From Cutibacterium equinum (GTDB lineage Bacteria > Actinomycetota > Actinomycetes > Propionibacteriales > Propionibacteriaceae), in NCBI RefSeq assembly GCF_028021195.1, contig NZ_CP115668.1:992001-1056000 (forward strand): a DNA stretch of 64,000 bases. The letters run 5' to 3'. The position numbers and the translations under genes are program-made. This document shows, piece by piece, positions 35,467 to 44,803 of the stretch; position 1 is the first letter of the stretch; each line of letters starts with the position of its first letter. The notes below the pieces were generated by a model, which was not told the origin of the DNA, searched no databases, and worked only from the letters and a program-made list of their open reading frames with translations.

Positions 35467-35949
35467 TCAGTAGATCTTCTCGACGCGCCCGGTCATGACG
35501 TCGTAGACCATCCCGGACACCTCGGCAGCCACCAGCGGATCGCAGCGCAGGGTCTCGACGTCGTGACGCAGCCCGGCCATCTGATCGGGACTGGACCCGA
35601 TACGCATACCGGACAGGTCCGTGCCGTCGGTCTGGCGCACCTTCTCGATGAGCGTGGCGTCATCCCCGCTGGCCATCGCGCATTTGGTGTGGGCCAGCAT
35701 GATGATCCGATCAATTCCGAGGATGTGAGAGCCCACGATCAGCCCGATGCGAGCGTCGGGGGTCAACCGACCACCAGGAGTGCGCAGCACCTTGGCGTCT
35801 CCGACCTTGAGATCGAAGATCGCCAGGGGATCCAGCCGGGAATCCATGCAACAGACCATGGCGACCCCACGCGCCGCCCGCCCCGGTGTGTCGGCCAGGT
35901 CGAAGGACTCGACGTACCGGGCATTGCCGTCCATGAGGTCGTCGAACAT
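35467..35949 (-). CDS. Beta-carbonic anhydrase
   Basis: A 160-residue zinc enzyme interconverting CO2 and bicarbonate. The metal ligands are Cys34, His87 and Cys90 ('CCMDSRLDP', 'LAHTKCAM'), with the Asp36-Arg38 dyad. It is a short member like mycobacterial Rv1284. Start ATG 35949; GGAG lies about ten bases upstream. It follows parC by 16 bp on the same strand and is probably co-transcribed. Bicarbonate would feed the carboxylation steps of propionate metabolism; that link is inference. Confidence 0.9.
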   Translation of the reverse strand: MFDDLMDGNARYVESFDLADTPGRAARGVAMVCCMDSRLDPLAIFDLKVGDAKVLRTPGGRLTPDARIGLIVGSHILGIDRIIMLAHTKCAMASGDDATLIEKVRQTDGTDLSGMRIGSSPDQMAGLRHDVETLRCDPLVAAEVSGMVYDVMTGRVEKIY

Positions 35950-35965
35950 GGTCACAGTCTCCTGA

Positions 35966-38614
35966 TCAGCTGAACAGATCCGGTTCTGATTCGTCGTCGT
36001 GGTCAATTGTGGCACGGCGACGACGTCGCTGCGCCGTGGACTCCTCCCCGTCCTGCGGGGGTGTCGACGCCGGGGCGGGGATGAGAGCACCGTCGGTATC
36101 TGGGGTCTCCTGATCCGAGCCGTCGACGGCGTCCACATCATCGTCCCAGGTGTCTGGGGCGAGCGGTGCGGCGGACTGGGCCATCTCGCCGCCATGACTA
36201 CGGGTTCCGACGGCGAGGATGGGCTGGCGGCCCTGATCCCCGGAACCATCTCGACGCATGTTCGGCTCCGGCAATTCGACCGGAACACCCGATGCCGCAC
36301 AAGCCACGGCAGGATCGGACCCGATCCAGGCCAGCACCAAGGCCGTCTCACCCTTGAGGAAGCGCTGACACCTCATGCCGCCGGTCGCCCGGCCCTTGGG
36401 CGGGTACTGGTCGAAGGGAGTCACCTTGACCGAGCCGGGCTCCTTGCCGGCGGCAGCGGGGGAGGAGGCCGCCACCGTCACGACTGACGAACCATGGCCG
36501 GCAGCTGCCCCGAAGAAGATCACCGGGTCCTTGGCCTTGATGCCGGCCACACCACCTCCGGAACGTCCTTGCGGGCGCACCGATGAGGCGGGGAAGTGAA
36601 GCAGGGACGCCCCCTCCGTGACGAAGCACAGTTCGAGGTCCTCATCGTCCAGCTCGGCGGCTCCGACGACCTCATCGCCGTCCTTGAGGCCGATGACCTC
36701 CCAAGAATCCTTGTTGAGCAGTTCCGGATTGACCCGTTTGACGACGCCATTGCGGGTGCCCAGGGCCAGGGATGGACCCTGTCCGGACAGGCTCGTCACC
36801 GCGAGAGCCTTCTCACCCTTGTCCAACTCGACAAGGTCCACCAGCGGGGTGCCGCCAGCCAGTGACGGGGCGGTGGCGGTCATGGGCAGACTGGCCAACT
36901 CGATGGCGTGTGCCCGGATGAGACGCCCGGCACTCGTGATGACGCCGAAATCACCACGTGTTGTGGTGCGGGCACGAGAAACGATGACGTCGTGGCTGGC
37001 CCGGTCCCCGCCACTGGGAAGATCGTCGTCGGTGTCGATACGAGCCAACAGACCGGTGGCCGACAGCATCACCCAGCACGGGGAGTCGGGGACTTCCAGG
37101 GGGGCGGAGGCGGCGGCGACGGCGGGAGCCGCTCCCAGCAGCACGGTGCGACGAGGGGTGCCGTACTTGGTGGACATCTCGGCGAGGTCCTGGGAGACGA
37201 CTCGACGCAACTCGGACTCGTCCTGGACGATGAGGGTCAGTTTCTCGATACGCTCGCCCAGGTCGTCACGCTCGGACTCCAACTCAATCGTGGAGAATTT
37301 CGTGAGCCGACGAAGCTGCATGTCGAGGATGTAGTTGGCCTGCACCTCGTCGAGGTTGAACGCCTCCATGAGTCGGGTGCGGGCCGTCGTCGCGTCCTCA
37401 CTGGACCGGATGATGGCAATGACGTCATCGATGTCGACGATGGCCAGCAGCAGGCCTTCCACCAGGTGCAGCCGGTCCTTAGCCTTGTCGAGCTGGAACT
37501 TGGTGCGCCGCAAGGTGACCTCGAGGCGATGGTCGAGGTAGACCTGCAGCATCTCGCGCAGACCGAGGGTTCGCGGCTGCCCCTCGACCAGGCTGACGGC
37601 GTTGATGGCGAAGGAGTCCTCGAGCTTGGTCAGCTTGTACAACCGCTCCAGCAGGGCCTCCGGGTTGATGCCGTTCTTGACCTCGATCACCAGACGGGTG
37701 CCGTTGGTCAGGTCCGTGAGGTCCTTGACGTCGGCGATGCCGGTGATCTTCTTGGATTGCACCAAGGTCTTGATCTGGTCGATGATCCGCTCCGGGCCGA
37801 CCATGTACGGCAATTGCGTGACGACGATTCCGTGACGTCGCGGGGAGACCTTCTCGATGCGTGCGGTGGCGCGGATCTTGAAGGAGCCCTTCCCCGTCCG
37901 GTACGCCTCAGCGATGCCGTCAAGGCCGATGATCCGCCCTCCGGTGGGCAGATCCGGCCCCGGCACGAAGCGCATGATCTCCTCGAGGTCGGCGTCGGGA
38001 TGGTCGAGCATGTGACGCAGGGCTGCGACGATCTCGACGAGGTTGTGTGGCGGAATGTTGGTGGCCATCCCCACCGCGATGCCCGAGGCCCCGTTGACCA
38101 GCAGGTTCGGGAAGGCGGCCGGCAGAACCGAAGGCTCGGTCTCCTTGCCGTCGTAGTTGGGTTCGAAGTCGACGGTGTCCTCGTCGAGCCCGTCGATCAT
38201 GGCCAAGGCGGGGGGAGCCATCCGGCACTCGGTGTAACGCATGGCGGCCGGGCCGGCGTCCAAGGATCCGAAGTTGCCATGCCCGTCGACCAGGGGGAGG
38301 CGCATGGCCCAGGGCTGGGCGGTGCGCACCAGGGCGTCATAGATGGCAGCATCGCCGTGGGGGTGGAGCTGTCCCATCACCTGACCGACGACACGGGCCG
38401 ATTTCACATGGGCGCGATCGGGGCGAACCCCCATGTCGCCCATGGTGTAGAGGATGCGACGCTGCACGGGCTTGAGACCGTCACGGGCATCCGGCAGGGC
38501 ACGAGCGTAGATGACGGAGTAGGCGTATTCGAGGAAGCTGTTCTCCATCTCTCGGGAGACATCGACGTCGATGATGTTCTCGGTGAAGTCGTCATCCACC
38601 GTCTTTCTGGCCAT
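35966..38614 (-). CDS. parC: Type IIA topoisomerase A subunit (topoisomerase IV ParC-like)
   Basis: An 882-residue DNA-cleaving subunit. '[20 protein letters not shown]' and '[12 protein letters not shown]' open the winged-helix domain; the catalytic Tyr127 is in '[10 protein letters not shown]'. In the quinolone region ('[13 protein letters not shown]') the position of E. coli GyrA Ser83 is Ala89, which often lowers quinolone binding. A coiled-coil tower follows, then beta-propeller repeats; '[10 protein letters not shown]' is only a weak GyrA-box, favouring ParC over GyrA. An acidic, Gln/Thr-rich tail ends the protein. Convergent with parE. Confidence 0.9.
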   Translation of the reverse strand: MARKTVDDDFTENIIDVDVSREMENSFLEYAYSVIYARALPDARDGLKPVQRRILYTMGDMGVRPDRAHVKSARVVGQVMGQLHPHGDAAIYDALVRTAQPWAMRLPLVDGHGNFGSLDAGPAAMRYTECRMAPPALAMIDGLDEDTVDFEPNYDGKETEPSVLPAAFPNLLVNGASGIAVGMATNIPPHNLVEIVAALRHMLDHPDADLEEIMRFVPGPDLPTGGRIIGLDGIAEAYRTGKGSFKIRATARIEKVSPRRHGIVVTQLPYMVGPERIIDQIKTLVQSKKITGIADVKDLTDLTNGTRLVIEVKNGINPEALLERLYKLTKLEDSFAINAVSLVEGQPRTLGLREMLQVYLDHRLEVTLRRTKFQLDKAKDRLHLVEGLLLAIVDIDDVIAIIRSSEDATTARTRLMEAFNLDEVQANYILDMQLRRLTKFSTIELESERDDLGERIEKLTLIVQDESELRRVVSQDLAEMSTKYGTPRRTVLLGAAPAVAAASAPLEVPDSPCWVMLSATGLLARIDTDDDLPSGGDRASHDVIVSRARTTTRGDFGVITSAGRLIRAHAIELASLPMTATAPSLAGGTPLVDLVELDKGEKALAVTSLSGQGPSLALGTRNGVVKRVNPELLNKDSWEVIGLKDGDEVVGAAELDDEDLELCFVTEGASLLHFPASSVRPQGRSGGGVAGIKAKDPVIFFGAAAGHGSSVVTVAASSPAAAGKEPGSVKVTPFDQYPPKGRATGGMRCQRFLKGETALVLAWIGSDPAVACAASGVPVELPEPNMRRDGSGDQGRQPILAVGTRSHGGEMAQSAAPLAPDTWDDDVDAVDGSDQETPDTDGALIPAPASTPPQDGEESTAQRRRRRATIDHDDESEPDLFS

Positions 38615-38676
38615 CGTGTTACCTCCCTGGAAGCCGCTGACGACCTATTTTGGTCGATGGACGCGACATCCGCATG

Positions 38677-39774
38677 TCAGGGCCGCTGCGAGGAGTCCGC
38701 GTCGTTGAGCACCTCGTCGAGCAACGGGGCCAAGTGGTCTCCGTCAGGAGCGCGTACCAGCGGGGCTGATTCGGGGGTCCACTGCACCCGGTGGAGGTCC
38801 TCCAACACCGTCGTCGTTCCGTGAGCCAACACCTGCTGGGTCGTCGAGAGCTCCCGAATCGCGATCGCGCGGGTGTGGCCGGGCTGTAGCTCGTCGAACT
38901 CGGAGTAGATCCGGATGTCGTGCTGGCCATCATCGCCGACCAGCACCCACTCGATGTCAGGGAAATCGCGGGCCAGTTCACGCAGGGCCGTCCGCTTGTG
39001 ATCGACGCCGGAGCGAAACCAGCCGGTGTTCGTCGGTCCCCAGTCGGTCAGCAGCAGCGGTCCTTGCGGGTAGCCGTGGCGGGCCAGGAACCTGACCAGG
39101 AACGGATAGGTGTTCCAGGCTCCGGTGGACACGTAGACCACGGGCGCGTCGGGATGACGTTCCAACAGCTGCTGGTACATCCGGGCCATGCCGGGAATGG
39201 ATTTTCGGGCCTGCTCGGTGAGAACGAAGGAGTTCCATGCGGCGATGAGGGACCGTGGCAGGGAGGTTGCGATGACGGTGTCGTCGATGTCGGACACGAT
39301 GCCAAAACGGGTGTTGCGTGACACGACGAGGACCTTCGCCTTCGTCGTGTCCCCGGAGGTCGAGAGAGTCACCTCGTGCCATCCCGGTTGCAATCCGTGG
39401 TTCTTGACGCGCACGTCGACGTATCCGGCTCGGTCTGCCCGAACGGTGATCTTCTCCCCGTTGACATCGACCTCGACCTCGGTGTCGGGGGCCGGTAACC
39501 CGAGGAAATTGCGCCATCCCCGCTGGGAGAGCAGGTCGATGGACAGCATGTTGCGCTGAGTGAGCGGAGAACGGTCGGGATGACGCTCCCGTTCCGGGCT
39601 GTTGCCGGGAGGACTGGTGAGGACGACTCGGCCCAGAACGCGCACATGCGTGGCCGATCCGTAACTGCGATACCCGATGACTCGCGGCATCCAACCGTGC
39701 CGGCGCAAGGTGGTGTTGAGACGCCGGTGAAGGGCATACTCGACTCGGGCTCCGATGAACGGCCGGTTCGACAT
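38677..39774 (-). CDS. App1-type phosphatase domain protein (DUF2183)
   Basis: A 365-residue protein of the App1 family, HAD-like phosphatases related to yeast phosphatidate phosphatase App1. The catalytic DxDxT is 'VSDIDDTVIATSLP', with 'VVYVSTGAWNTYPFL', 'LLLTDWGPT' and 'WVLVGDDGQHDIRIYSEF' supplying the other acidic residues. The N-terminal half ('GYRSYGSATHVRVLGRVVL') is a beta-rich lead domain found in actinobacterial members. It may act on lipid phosphates. Divergent from the DUF5998 gene; the 5' ends are 46 bp apart. Confidence 0.88.
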   Translation of the reverse strand: MSNRPFIGARVEYALHRRLNTTLRRHGWMPRVIGYRSYGSATHVRVLGRVVLTSPPGNSPERERHPDRSPLTQRNMLSIDLLSQRGWRNFLGLPAPDTEVEVDVNGEKITVRADRAGYVDVRVKNHGLQPGWHEVTLSTSGDTTKAKVLVVSRNTRFGIVSDIDDTVIATSLPRSLIAAWNSFVLTEQARKSIPGMARMYQQLLERHPDAPVVYVSTGAWNTYPFLVRFLARHGYPQGPLLLTDWGPTNTGWFRSGVDHKRTALRELARDFPDIEWVLVGDDGQHDIRIYSEFDELQPGHTRAIAIRELSTTQQVLAHGTTTVLEDLHRVQWTPESAPLVRAPDGDHLAPLLDEVLNDADSSQRP

Positions 39775-39820
39775 GCCTTGGAGATTACTGGATCGGGCCG
39801 CATCGTGGGACGATGGGCCG

Positions 39821-40417
39821 GTGAGCCAGTCTGTCGATCAAGCCCGAACTCCCCTTCCGGCTGCCCTAGCCGCTGAGATCCAGTCCTGTGGATTCTTCCC
39901 CGAACTGGTCATCGACGCCGCCGAAACCTCGTTGGCAGGGGAGGAGGTCTGCGATCATCTGCTTCATCTTGAGGCAGCCTTCGACAATGACGAGGTTCAC
40001 CGACATCTCACCGTCATCTTGCGTACCCCGACCCGAATGCTCATCGGTCACACGGACGAGCGCACCGAGGGAGGACGGTTGCAGGCCGTCACCGCGAGTG
40101 AGTCGATCCCCTTGTCGGACGTGAACTCGGTGGTGCTGACTCGCGTTGTCCAGAACCCCGACAAATTCGGCAAGGACCCTTCGGCGACGACGGTGGAGAC
40201 GTGGCTTCAGATGACATGGCGGGCGGTCTCGCGTATCGAACTCGAGCCAGCCACCTGTGGTGACCCGATGTGTACTGCCGATCACGGATACACCGGCACC
40301 GTCAGCGGGGACGACATCGTCATCAGGATGAGCCCCGCCGCAGATGGCCCCGACCAAGTCGAGCGGATGATGGGGTTCGCCACTCGGATGCAGGTCGCCA
40401 CTGGGGCAGCACGATGA
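39821..40417 (+). CDS. DUF5998 family protein
   Basis: A 198-residue actinobacterial protein of unknown function. Recognisable parts are 'LPAALAAEIQSCGFFPELVID', 'LLHLEAAFDNDEVHRHLTVIL', 'TRMLIGHTDE' and 'TCGDPMCTADHGYTG' with two cysteines and a His, ending 'RMMGFATRMQVATGAAR'. Start GTG 39821 fits the family N terminus; a longer frame from 39755 overlaps the divergent gene. The stop overlaps the next ATG (ATGA), so it is coupled to the phosphodiesterase gene, as in other actinobacteria. Confidence 0.75.
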   Translation: MSQSVDQARTPLPAALAAEIQSCGFFPELVIDAAETSLAGEEVCDHLLHLEAAFDNDEVHRHLTVILRTPTRMLIGHTDERTEGGRLQAVTASESIPLSDVNSVVLTRVVQNPDKFGKDPSATTVETWLQMTWRAVSRIELEPATCGDPMCTADHGYTGTVSGDDIVIRMSPAADGPDQVERMMGFATRMQVATGAAR

Positions 40418-41541
40418 GTTCCTTGCTGGGACCTGACCTCATGGCGCCGGGTCCGCAGACCCTGTCTGACCTGGTGCCCGCAATGGGCCGGGCCTTGACG
40501 GGTCTGGGATCGGCTGGGCTTGGCCTACCTGATGCCCGCCGTTACGTCTTCCTCCTCGTTGACGGCATGGGGCGGGAAAACCTTGAGCAGTCCCGACACC
40601 TGGCGCCCACCCTGTCTGACATGCAGATGTGCCACGACCTGACCTGTCAGATTCCCTCGACCACGGCGACCTCCTTGAGCTGTGTCGGTACCGGTGCCGC
40701 TCCCGGACGCCACGGCGTGGCCGGGTACACCTTCCGTGCTGCCTCCGGACTGGTCATGAACGCGTTGAGCTGGGCCAACGGCGACGACCCCGAGGTCATT
40801 CAGCCCCACCCGACGGCCTTCGACGATCTGGTATCGGCCGGGGTGACGGTCAGCAGCGTCGGTCCGGCTCGGTTCGAAAGGTCTGGGCTGACGCGAGCGA
40901 GCTTGCGCGGTGCGCGATTCGTGGCCATCCACGACGAGGAGGACGTCGACGAGCGGGTCGCCAAGACCCTCACGGCCTCTCGAGCTGGCGACGCCTCCCT
41001 GACCTACGTCTACGAGCGTTCCCTCGACCATGTGGGCCACGGAGAGGGATGGCAGTCCGCCGCGTGGAGATCGCGTCTCATGTGGGTTGACGACCTCGTC
41101 GGCGCCCTTCTTGACGCATTGGACCCCGGGACCGCCCTGGTCGTCACGGCAGATCACGGCATGATCGACGTGCCCCGGGACCACCGCGTCATGGTGGAAG
41201 ATGAGGCAGGACTGCTCGCAGACGTCGATCTGTTGGCAGGAGAGCCACGTTTCCGCCACATCTACACCCGGCGTCCCGACGAGGTCGCACAACGGTGGCA
41301 ACGGGTGCTTGCAGATCGTGCTCGCGTTGTCGTGGGCGATGAGGCCGTTGACGCCGGACTCTTCGGGCCTGTCGACGAATCCACCCGCCCCCGGTTCGGT
41401 GACGTCCTGGCCATCACCCGTGACGACTGGGCGATCATGAGTCGTGCCACCCCCAAGGAACTCTCCCTGGTCGGAATGCATGGTTCCCTGACCCCTCGAG
41501 AGATGAGGATTCCGTTGCTGGCACAGGTTTGCGAGGGCTGA
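40414..41541 (+). CDS. Alkaline phosphatase superfamily (nucleotide pyrophosphatase/phosphodiesterase-like) protein
   Basis: A 375-residue metallohydrolase-like protein. 'RRYVFLLVDGMGRENL' gives the first metal-binding Asp; 'PSTTATSLSCVGTGAAPGRHGVAGYTF' carries the Thr nucleophile position and the conserved 'GxHGVxGY'; 'VVTADHGMIDVP' gives the Asp-His metal ligands, and 'LVGMHGSLTPREMRIPLLA' the final His. No signal peptide is visible, so it may be cytosolic. Coupled with DUF5998 upstream and thymidine kinase two bases downstream in one operon. Confidence 0.88.
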   Translation: MSSLLGPDLMAPGPQTLSDLVPAMGRALTGLGSAGLGLPDARRYVFLLVDGMGRENLEQSRHLAPTLSDMQMCHDLTCQIPSTTATSLSCVGTGAAPGRHGVAGYTFRAASGLVMNALSWANGDDPEVIQPHPTAFDDLVSAGVTVSSVGPARFERSGLTRASLRGARFVAIHDEEDVDERVAKTLTASRAGDASLTYVYERSLDHVGHGEGWQSAAWRSRLMWVDDLVGALLDALDPGTALVVTADHGMIDVPRDHRVMVEDEAGLLADVDLLAGEPRFRHIYTRRPDEVAQRWQRVLADRARVVVGDEAVDAGLFGPVDESTRPRFGDVLAITRDDWAIMSRATPKELSLVGMHGSLTPREMRIPLLAQVCEG

Positions 41542-41543
41542 GG

Positions 41544-42185
41544 ATGGCTGAGCTCGTCTTCCACACCGGGCCGATGGACTCCGGAAAGTCCACCCTTGCG
41601 TTGCAGATGGACCACGCCCAGTCAGCCCACGACCGCCAGGGTGTCAGGTATGCCATGCATGATCGTTCCGGGGCGGCTCGAATCACGTCCCGTATCGGGT
41701 TGAGCGTCGAGGCCGTCGAGGTGACCGATTCCCTGGACCTGTACCAGGACGTCGTGGATCGGCTGAGTCGCGGTGGACGGATCGACTACCTCATCTGCGA
41801 CGAGGCGCAGTTCTACCGTCCCGAGCAGATCGACCAACTCGCCCGGGTCGTCGACGATCTCGGGATCGACGTCTACTGTTTCGGGATCCTGGCCGATTTC
41901 AGGACCGAGCTTTTCCCAGGTTCCAAACGGCTCGTTGAGCTCGCCGATCGCGTTGTCCAGCCGCCCGTCTCGCCGCTGTGTTGGTGCGGACGTCCTGCGA
42001 CCCACAACGCCCGTATCGTCGGCGGTGTCATGGTGCGCCAAGGAGATCAGGTAGGCGTCGGCGACATCGGCGGTGGGTCCGAGATTCACTACGAGGTGTT
42101 GTGTCGGCGTCACCACCGTCAGGGAATTACCGGAGAAATGTCCAAGGCGACCCTTTCGGAGCAGACCCTGCCCTTCGACGACTGA
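41544..42185 (+). CDS. tdk: Thymidine kinase
   Basis: A 213-residue type II thymidine kinase for dTMP salvage. P-loop 'GPMDSGKSTLALQ', Walker B 'ICDEAQFYRPEQIDQL', lasso region 'YCFGILADFRTELFPGSKRL' and a zinc site formed by 'CWCGRPATHNAR' plus 'CRRHH'. Start ATG 41544; an upstream in-frame ATG at 41529 lies inside the preceding gene. It ends about 70 bp from the convergent sepH, with an imperfect hairpin (CCCAG 42205-42209 / CTGGG 42218-42222) between. Confidence 0.93.
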   Translation: MAELVFHTGPMDSGKSTLALQMDHAQSAHDRQGVRYAMHDRSGAARITSRIGLSVEAVEVTDSLDLYQDVVDRLSRGGRIDYLICDEAQFYRPEQIDQLARVVDDLGIDVYCFGILADFRTELFPGSKRLVELADRVVQPPVSPLCWCGRPATHNARIVGGVMVRQGDQVGVGDIGGGSEIHYEVLCRRHHRQGITGEMSKATLSEQTLPFDD

Positions 42186-42258
42186 CGGTCTCACGCACCA
42201 CGAACCCAGCTCGACGACTGGGCTCGCGGGCATTCGCGTCCCAGACGGTCGGGACCTC

Positions 42259-43326
42259 TCAGGCGTGCGGGGCGGGGCCTCCGAACATGATCTCGTCCCA
42301 CGAGGGGATTGACGCCCTCTTGGACTTGCGTGGCTTGCGCTTCGTGCGCGGCTGCTCCCCACCCTCGACGAGGGCATCTTGCGCTGGCTCGTCGTCGCTG
42401 TGCTGGCTGTCCTTGGCGGGCGTTGGCGTGCGAGTCGTCGATCTGGCTGCCTGCCTCTTGCCAGCGGGGTCCTTCCGCTTGCCAGCCGGGTTCTTCCTGG
42501 GCTCAGGCTCGTCTGTCGCAGGGCTCGAAGAGGGCTCGTCGGTGGTGGCCGCGTCGGCGCTGGTCGCCTCGCCGTTGGTCTGGGCCTCTTCTTCCTTGAG
42601 CTGGGGCTCGGGGGAGGAATCAGCGTCGACGACCGGCGTCTCCAGGCCCTCGTAGATGTTGACCGAGTCCTCCTGGAAACCCGCCAGCATCTCGTAGAGC
42701 ATGTCCATGTCAGCCGGGGATGAGGGCACGAAGTCATAGACCCCGTCGTGCTTGGTCATTCCGGCGACGGCGTCGGGATCGGCCGACCGCTGAGGACGAT
42801 TGCTCACGGCCCGAACGATGGCCAACTCGTCGTTGAGATCCAGCGTCGGTTCCTGGTCAGGATCGCGGGCACCAGCAGGCAATGGCTCGGCGGGGGCAGG
42901 GGAGCGGTCGTTGACGAGCCAGCGTGCACCGGCGTCCTCAGGAGAGGTGTGGCGGCCCTTGAGATCGAAGCGGAACATCGCTGTGCCCGGAGCCTCTTCG
43001 TCGGTCTTGGGCCAGGTGGCCTCGAGGGCCCAGGTGCGATCCTCGTGGCGCCACGATCGCCACGAGATCTTCTCATCGGGGATCGAATTGGCCTTGGCAA
43101 CTCGGGAAATGACGGTTCCCAGGGTGCGGTGGGACCCAGGCGCGCCAGTGCGTCGAACCGGACACGTCATGGCGACCTCGATGATGTGGTCCAACTCGGC
43201 GAGGACCGGTACCGCGAAGGGTTCCACCTGATCGACGCCGACGCCCGCCTCAGCGGCCACCTCCTCGACAGTGGCCCCGGAACGGATCCGCGACTGAATC
43301 TCGCGGGGGCTCAGAGCGCTGTCCAT
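42259..43326 (-). CDS. sepH: Septation protein SepH, shortened at the N terminus
   Basis: A 355-residue actinobacterial FtsZ-assembly regulator. It has the helix-turn-helix part of DUF3071 ('LSPREIQSRIRSGATVEEVAAEAGV'), the 'SWRSWRHEDRTWALEATW' region, a long acidic and Lys/Pro-rich disordered linker, and the C-terminal 'RASIPSWDEIMFGG' motif that binds FtsZ. In Streptomyces the HTH is preceded by about 55 residues (beta-rich half of DUF3071). Here a stop codon lies 20 codons upstream of the ATG and the bases between code nothing like it, so that half is missing. GGAGGGAAGGTGG supports the start. Confidence 0.88.
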   Translation of the reverse strand: MDSALSPREIQSRIRSGATVEEVAAEAGVGVDQVEPFAVPVLAELDHIIEVAMTCPVRRTGAPGSHRTLGTVISRVAKANSIPDEKISWRSWRHEDRTWALEATWPKTDEEAPGTAMFRFDLKGRHTSPEDAGARWLVNDRSPAPAEPLPAGARDPDQEPTLDLNDELAIVRAVSNRPQRSADPDAVAGMTKHDGVYDFVPSSPADMDMLYEMLAGFQEDSVNIYEGLETPVVDADSSPEPQLKEEEAQTNGEATSADAATTDEPSSSPATDEPEPRKNPAGKRKDPAGKRQAARSTTRTPTPAKDSQHSDDEPAQDALVEGGEQPRTKRKPRKSKRASIPSWDEIMFGGPAPHA

Positions 43327-43535
43327 CGTCCACCTTCCCTCCCGACTCCTTGTGGTCGGGGTTTGGCTGTGTGAGTCACCAACTTACTGCCTTCGGGCGT
43401 GATGGTACCGCCCGGATGCCCTGGCGCGCTGTCAGTCGGCTTGACACGTGTGATACACAAGGGTGCGAATGTTGTGCAGTCGCAACTCGCAGCATGTGAG
43501 TCGGCGACCTCTCGAGCCCTTACTGGAAGGTGACC

Positions 43536-43832
43536 ATGGCTACCGATTACGACGCTCCGCGCAAGACCGATGAGGACGTCAGTGAGGATTCCATCGAGGA
43601 GCTCAAGAACCAGCGCAACGACAAGAACTCCGGAAAGGTTGACGAGGACGAGGTCGAGGCTGCTGAGGCCTTTGAGCTTCCCGGCGCTGACCTGTCCCAC
43701 GAGGAGTTGACCGTTCGGGTGCTGCCTCGCCAGTCCGGCGAGTTCACCTGCGCATCCTGCTTCCTCGTGAAAGGACGTTCCCAGCTGGCTGAGGAGCGGG
43801 ACGGCAAGTTCTACTGTGTCGATTGCGTCTGA
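43536..43832 (+). CDS. DUF4193 family protein
   Basis: A 98-residue acidic protein typical of actinobacteria. It starts 'MATDYDAPRKTDEDVSEDS', has a Glu/Asp-rich middle and a C-terminal zinc-ribbon-like 'FTCASCFLVKGRSQLAEE' plus 'FYCVDCV'. Function unknown; the family is very widely conserved, so it may bind core transcription or translation factors. Start ATG 43536 is preceded by GGAAGG; the in-frame GTG at 43530 overlaps that site. A strong terminator follows. Confidence 0.9.
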   Translation: MATDYDAPRKTDEDVSEDSIEELKNQRNDKNSGKVDEDEVEAAEAFELPGADLSHEELTVRVLPRQSGEFTCASCFLVKGRSQLAEERDGKFYCVDCV

Positions 43833-43850
43833 TTCTCCTCCCTGACACGC

Positions 43851-43884
43851 ACGGGCCCTCGTCTCCGCGGAGACGAGGGCCCGT
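43851..43884. terminator. 34-bp perfect palindrome, bidirectional terminator
   Basis: A perfect 34-bp palindrome with left arm ACGGGCCCTCGTCTCC (43851-43866) and its complement at 43869-43884, centred on CCGCGG. It stands between the convergent DUF4193 and DUF4235 genes, 18 and 20 bp from their stops. The uninterrupted symmetry could also form a cruciform. Confidence 0.85.
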
Positions 43885-43904
43885 TGTCGTTGCTGGGGTG
43901 AGGC

Positions 43905-44204
43905 TCAGTCGTCGTCCTCGTCCCCGAGGCTCTTGCCGGTGATGGGGTTGACCGAGCTGAACTTCATCCAACGCTTGTTGACGAAGCGGTGCATGAGCAG
44001 CTGGGATCCGGCGATCCCGATGCCGCTGGCCAGCGCCCACGAGATCGCCTTCACGGTCGAGACCTCGGGGTCATTGGGCTCGGGAGTCTCCTCGTCGCCG
44101 GTGACGTACTTCCACACGCCCTCGACGACCTTTTGGCTAACGATGGTGGTGACGGCGCCAAGAGCACCGGCGTAAACCTTCCACAGGATCTTTTCTGGGA
44201 TCAT
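43905..44204 (-). CDS. DUF4235 family membrane-associated protein
   Basis: A 99-residue protein of an actinobacterial family. 'MIPEKILWKVYAGALGAVTT' and 'ISWALASGIGIAGSQLLMHRF' are two hydrophobic helices, with the family ending 'NKRWMKFSSVNPITGKSL' and an acidic tail. Probably a small inner-membrane protein; function unknown. Divergent from the DUF3093 gene with 41 bp between. Confidence 0.88.
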   Translation of the reverse strand: MIPEKILWKVYAGALGAVTTIVSQKVVEGVWKYVTGDEETPEPNDPEVSTVKAISWALASGIGIAGSQLLMHRFVNKRWMKFSSVNPITGKSLGDEDDD

Positions 44205-44245
44205 GACGCCATCATATGGGCTCGGGGACCGTCGACTAGGCTGAG

Positions 44246-44803
44246 ATGGTGAATTCCCCCCACCCTTCCGGAACAGTGGTCTACTCCGAGAGACTCTGGG
44301 CGCCGTTCTCGTGGTGGCTCATCGGCGCCGCGGTGGCGATCTCGCTCATCGTGGCGATTGGTGCCTGGACGAGCCCGTCCACGGGCATCATCGTCGCCGT
44401 CATCACCACGGCTCTCGTCGTTGCCGTCTTCGTCGAGGCCGGACGGGTACGCATCGTCGTGACGGAGGAAGGATTCGGGGCAGGATCGTCCTGGATAGAG
44501 TGGAAGTGGGTCGACCGGGTACGCGGCGTGGATGCCCAGACCATGGCCTCGGTGATGCATTCCAGCCATCAGGTGGGCTCCTTCCTCCTCACGCGGCCCT
44601 GGATCAGGTCGGGGCTGGTGTTGAGGCTTGCTGATCCTGCTGACCCACATCAGGCTTGGATCGTCAGTACACGTCACCCCGACGCAGTGGCGGCGATCGT
44701 GTCTGAGTACGTCATGGCTCCCGATTCCGCCCCCGTGTCCGTCTCGTCCGTTTCCCCTGACCCTTCCAATGACTCTCGTGATGAGGAGGACAACCGTGGC
44801 TGA
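44246..44803 (+). CDS. DUF3093 family membrane protein
   Basis: A 185-residue protein with 'YSERLWAPFSWWLIGAAVAI' and a second hydrophobic span 'TGIIVAVITTALVVAVFVEAG', then a PH-like beta domain ('RVRIVVTEEGFGAG', 'RSGLVLRLADPADPHQAWIV', 'STRHPDAVAAIV'). Orthologous by position to Rv2698. Function unknown. It overlaps the start of dut by eight bases, so the two are translationally coupled. Start ATG 44246 or GTG 44249. Confidence 0.88.
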   Translation: MVNSPHPSGTVVYSERLWAPFSWWLIGAAVAISLIVAIGAWTSPSTGIIVAVITTALVVAVFVEAGRVRIVVTEEGFGAGSSWIEWKWVDRVRGVDAQTMASVMHSSHQVGSFLLTRPWIRSGLVLRLADPADPHQAWIVSTRHPDAVAAIVSEYVMAPDSAPVSVSSVSPDPSNDSRDEEDNRG

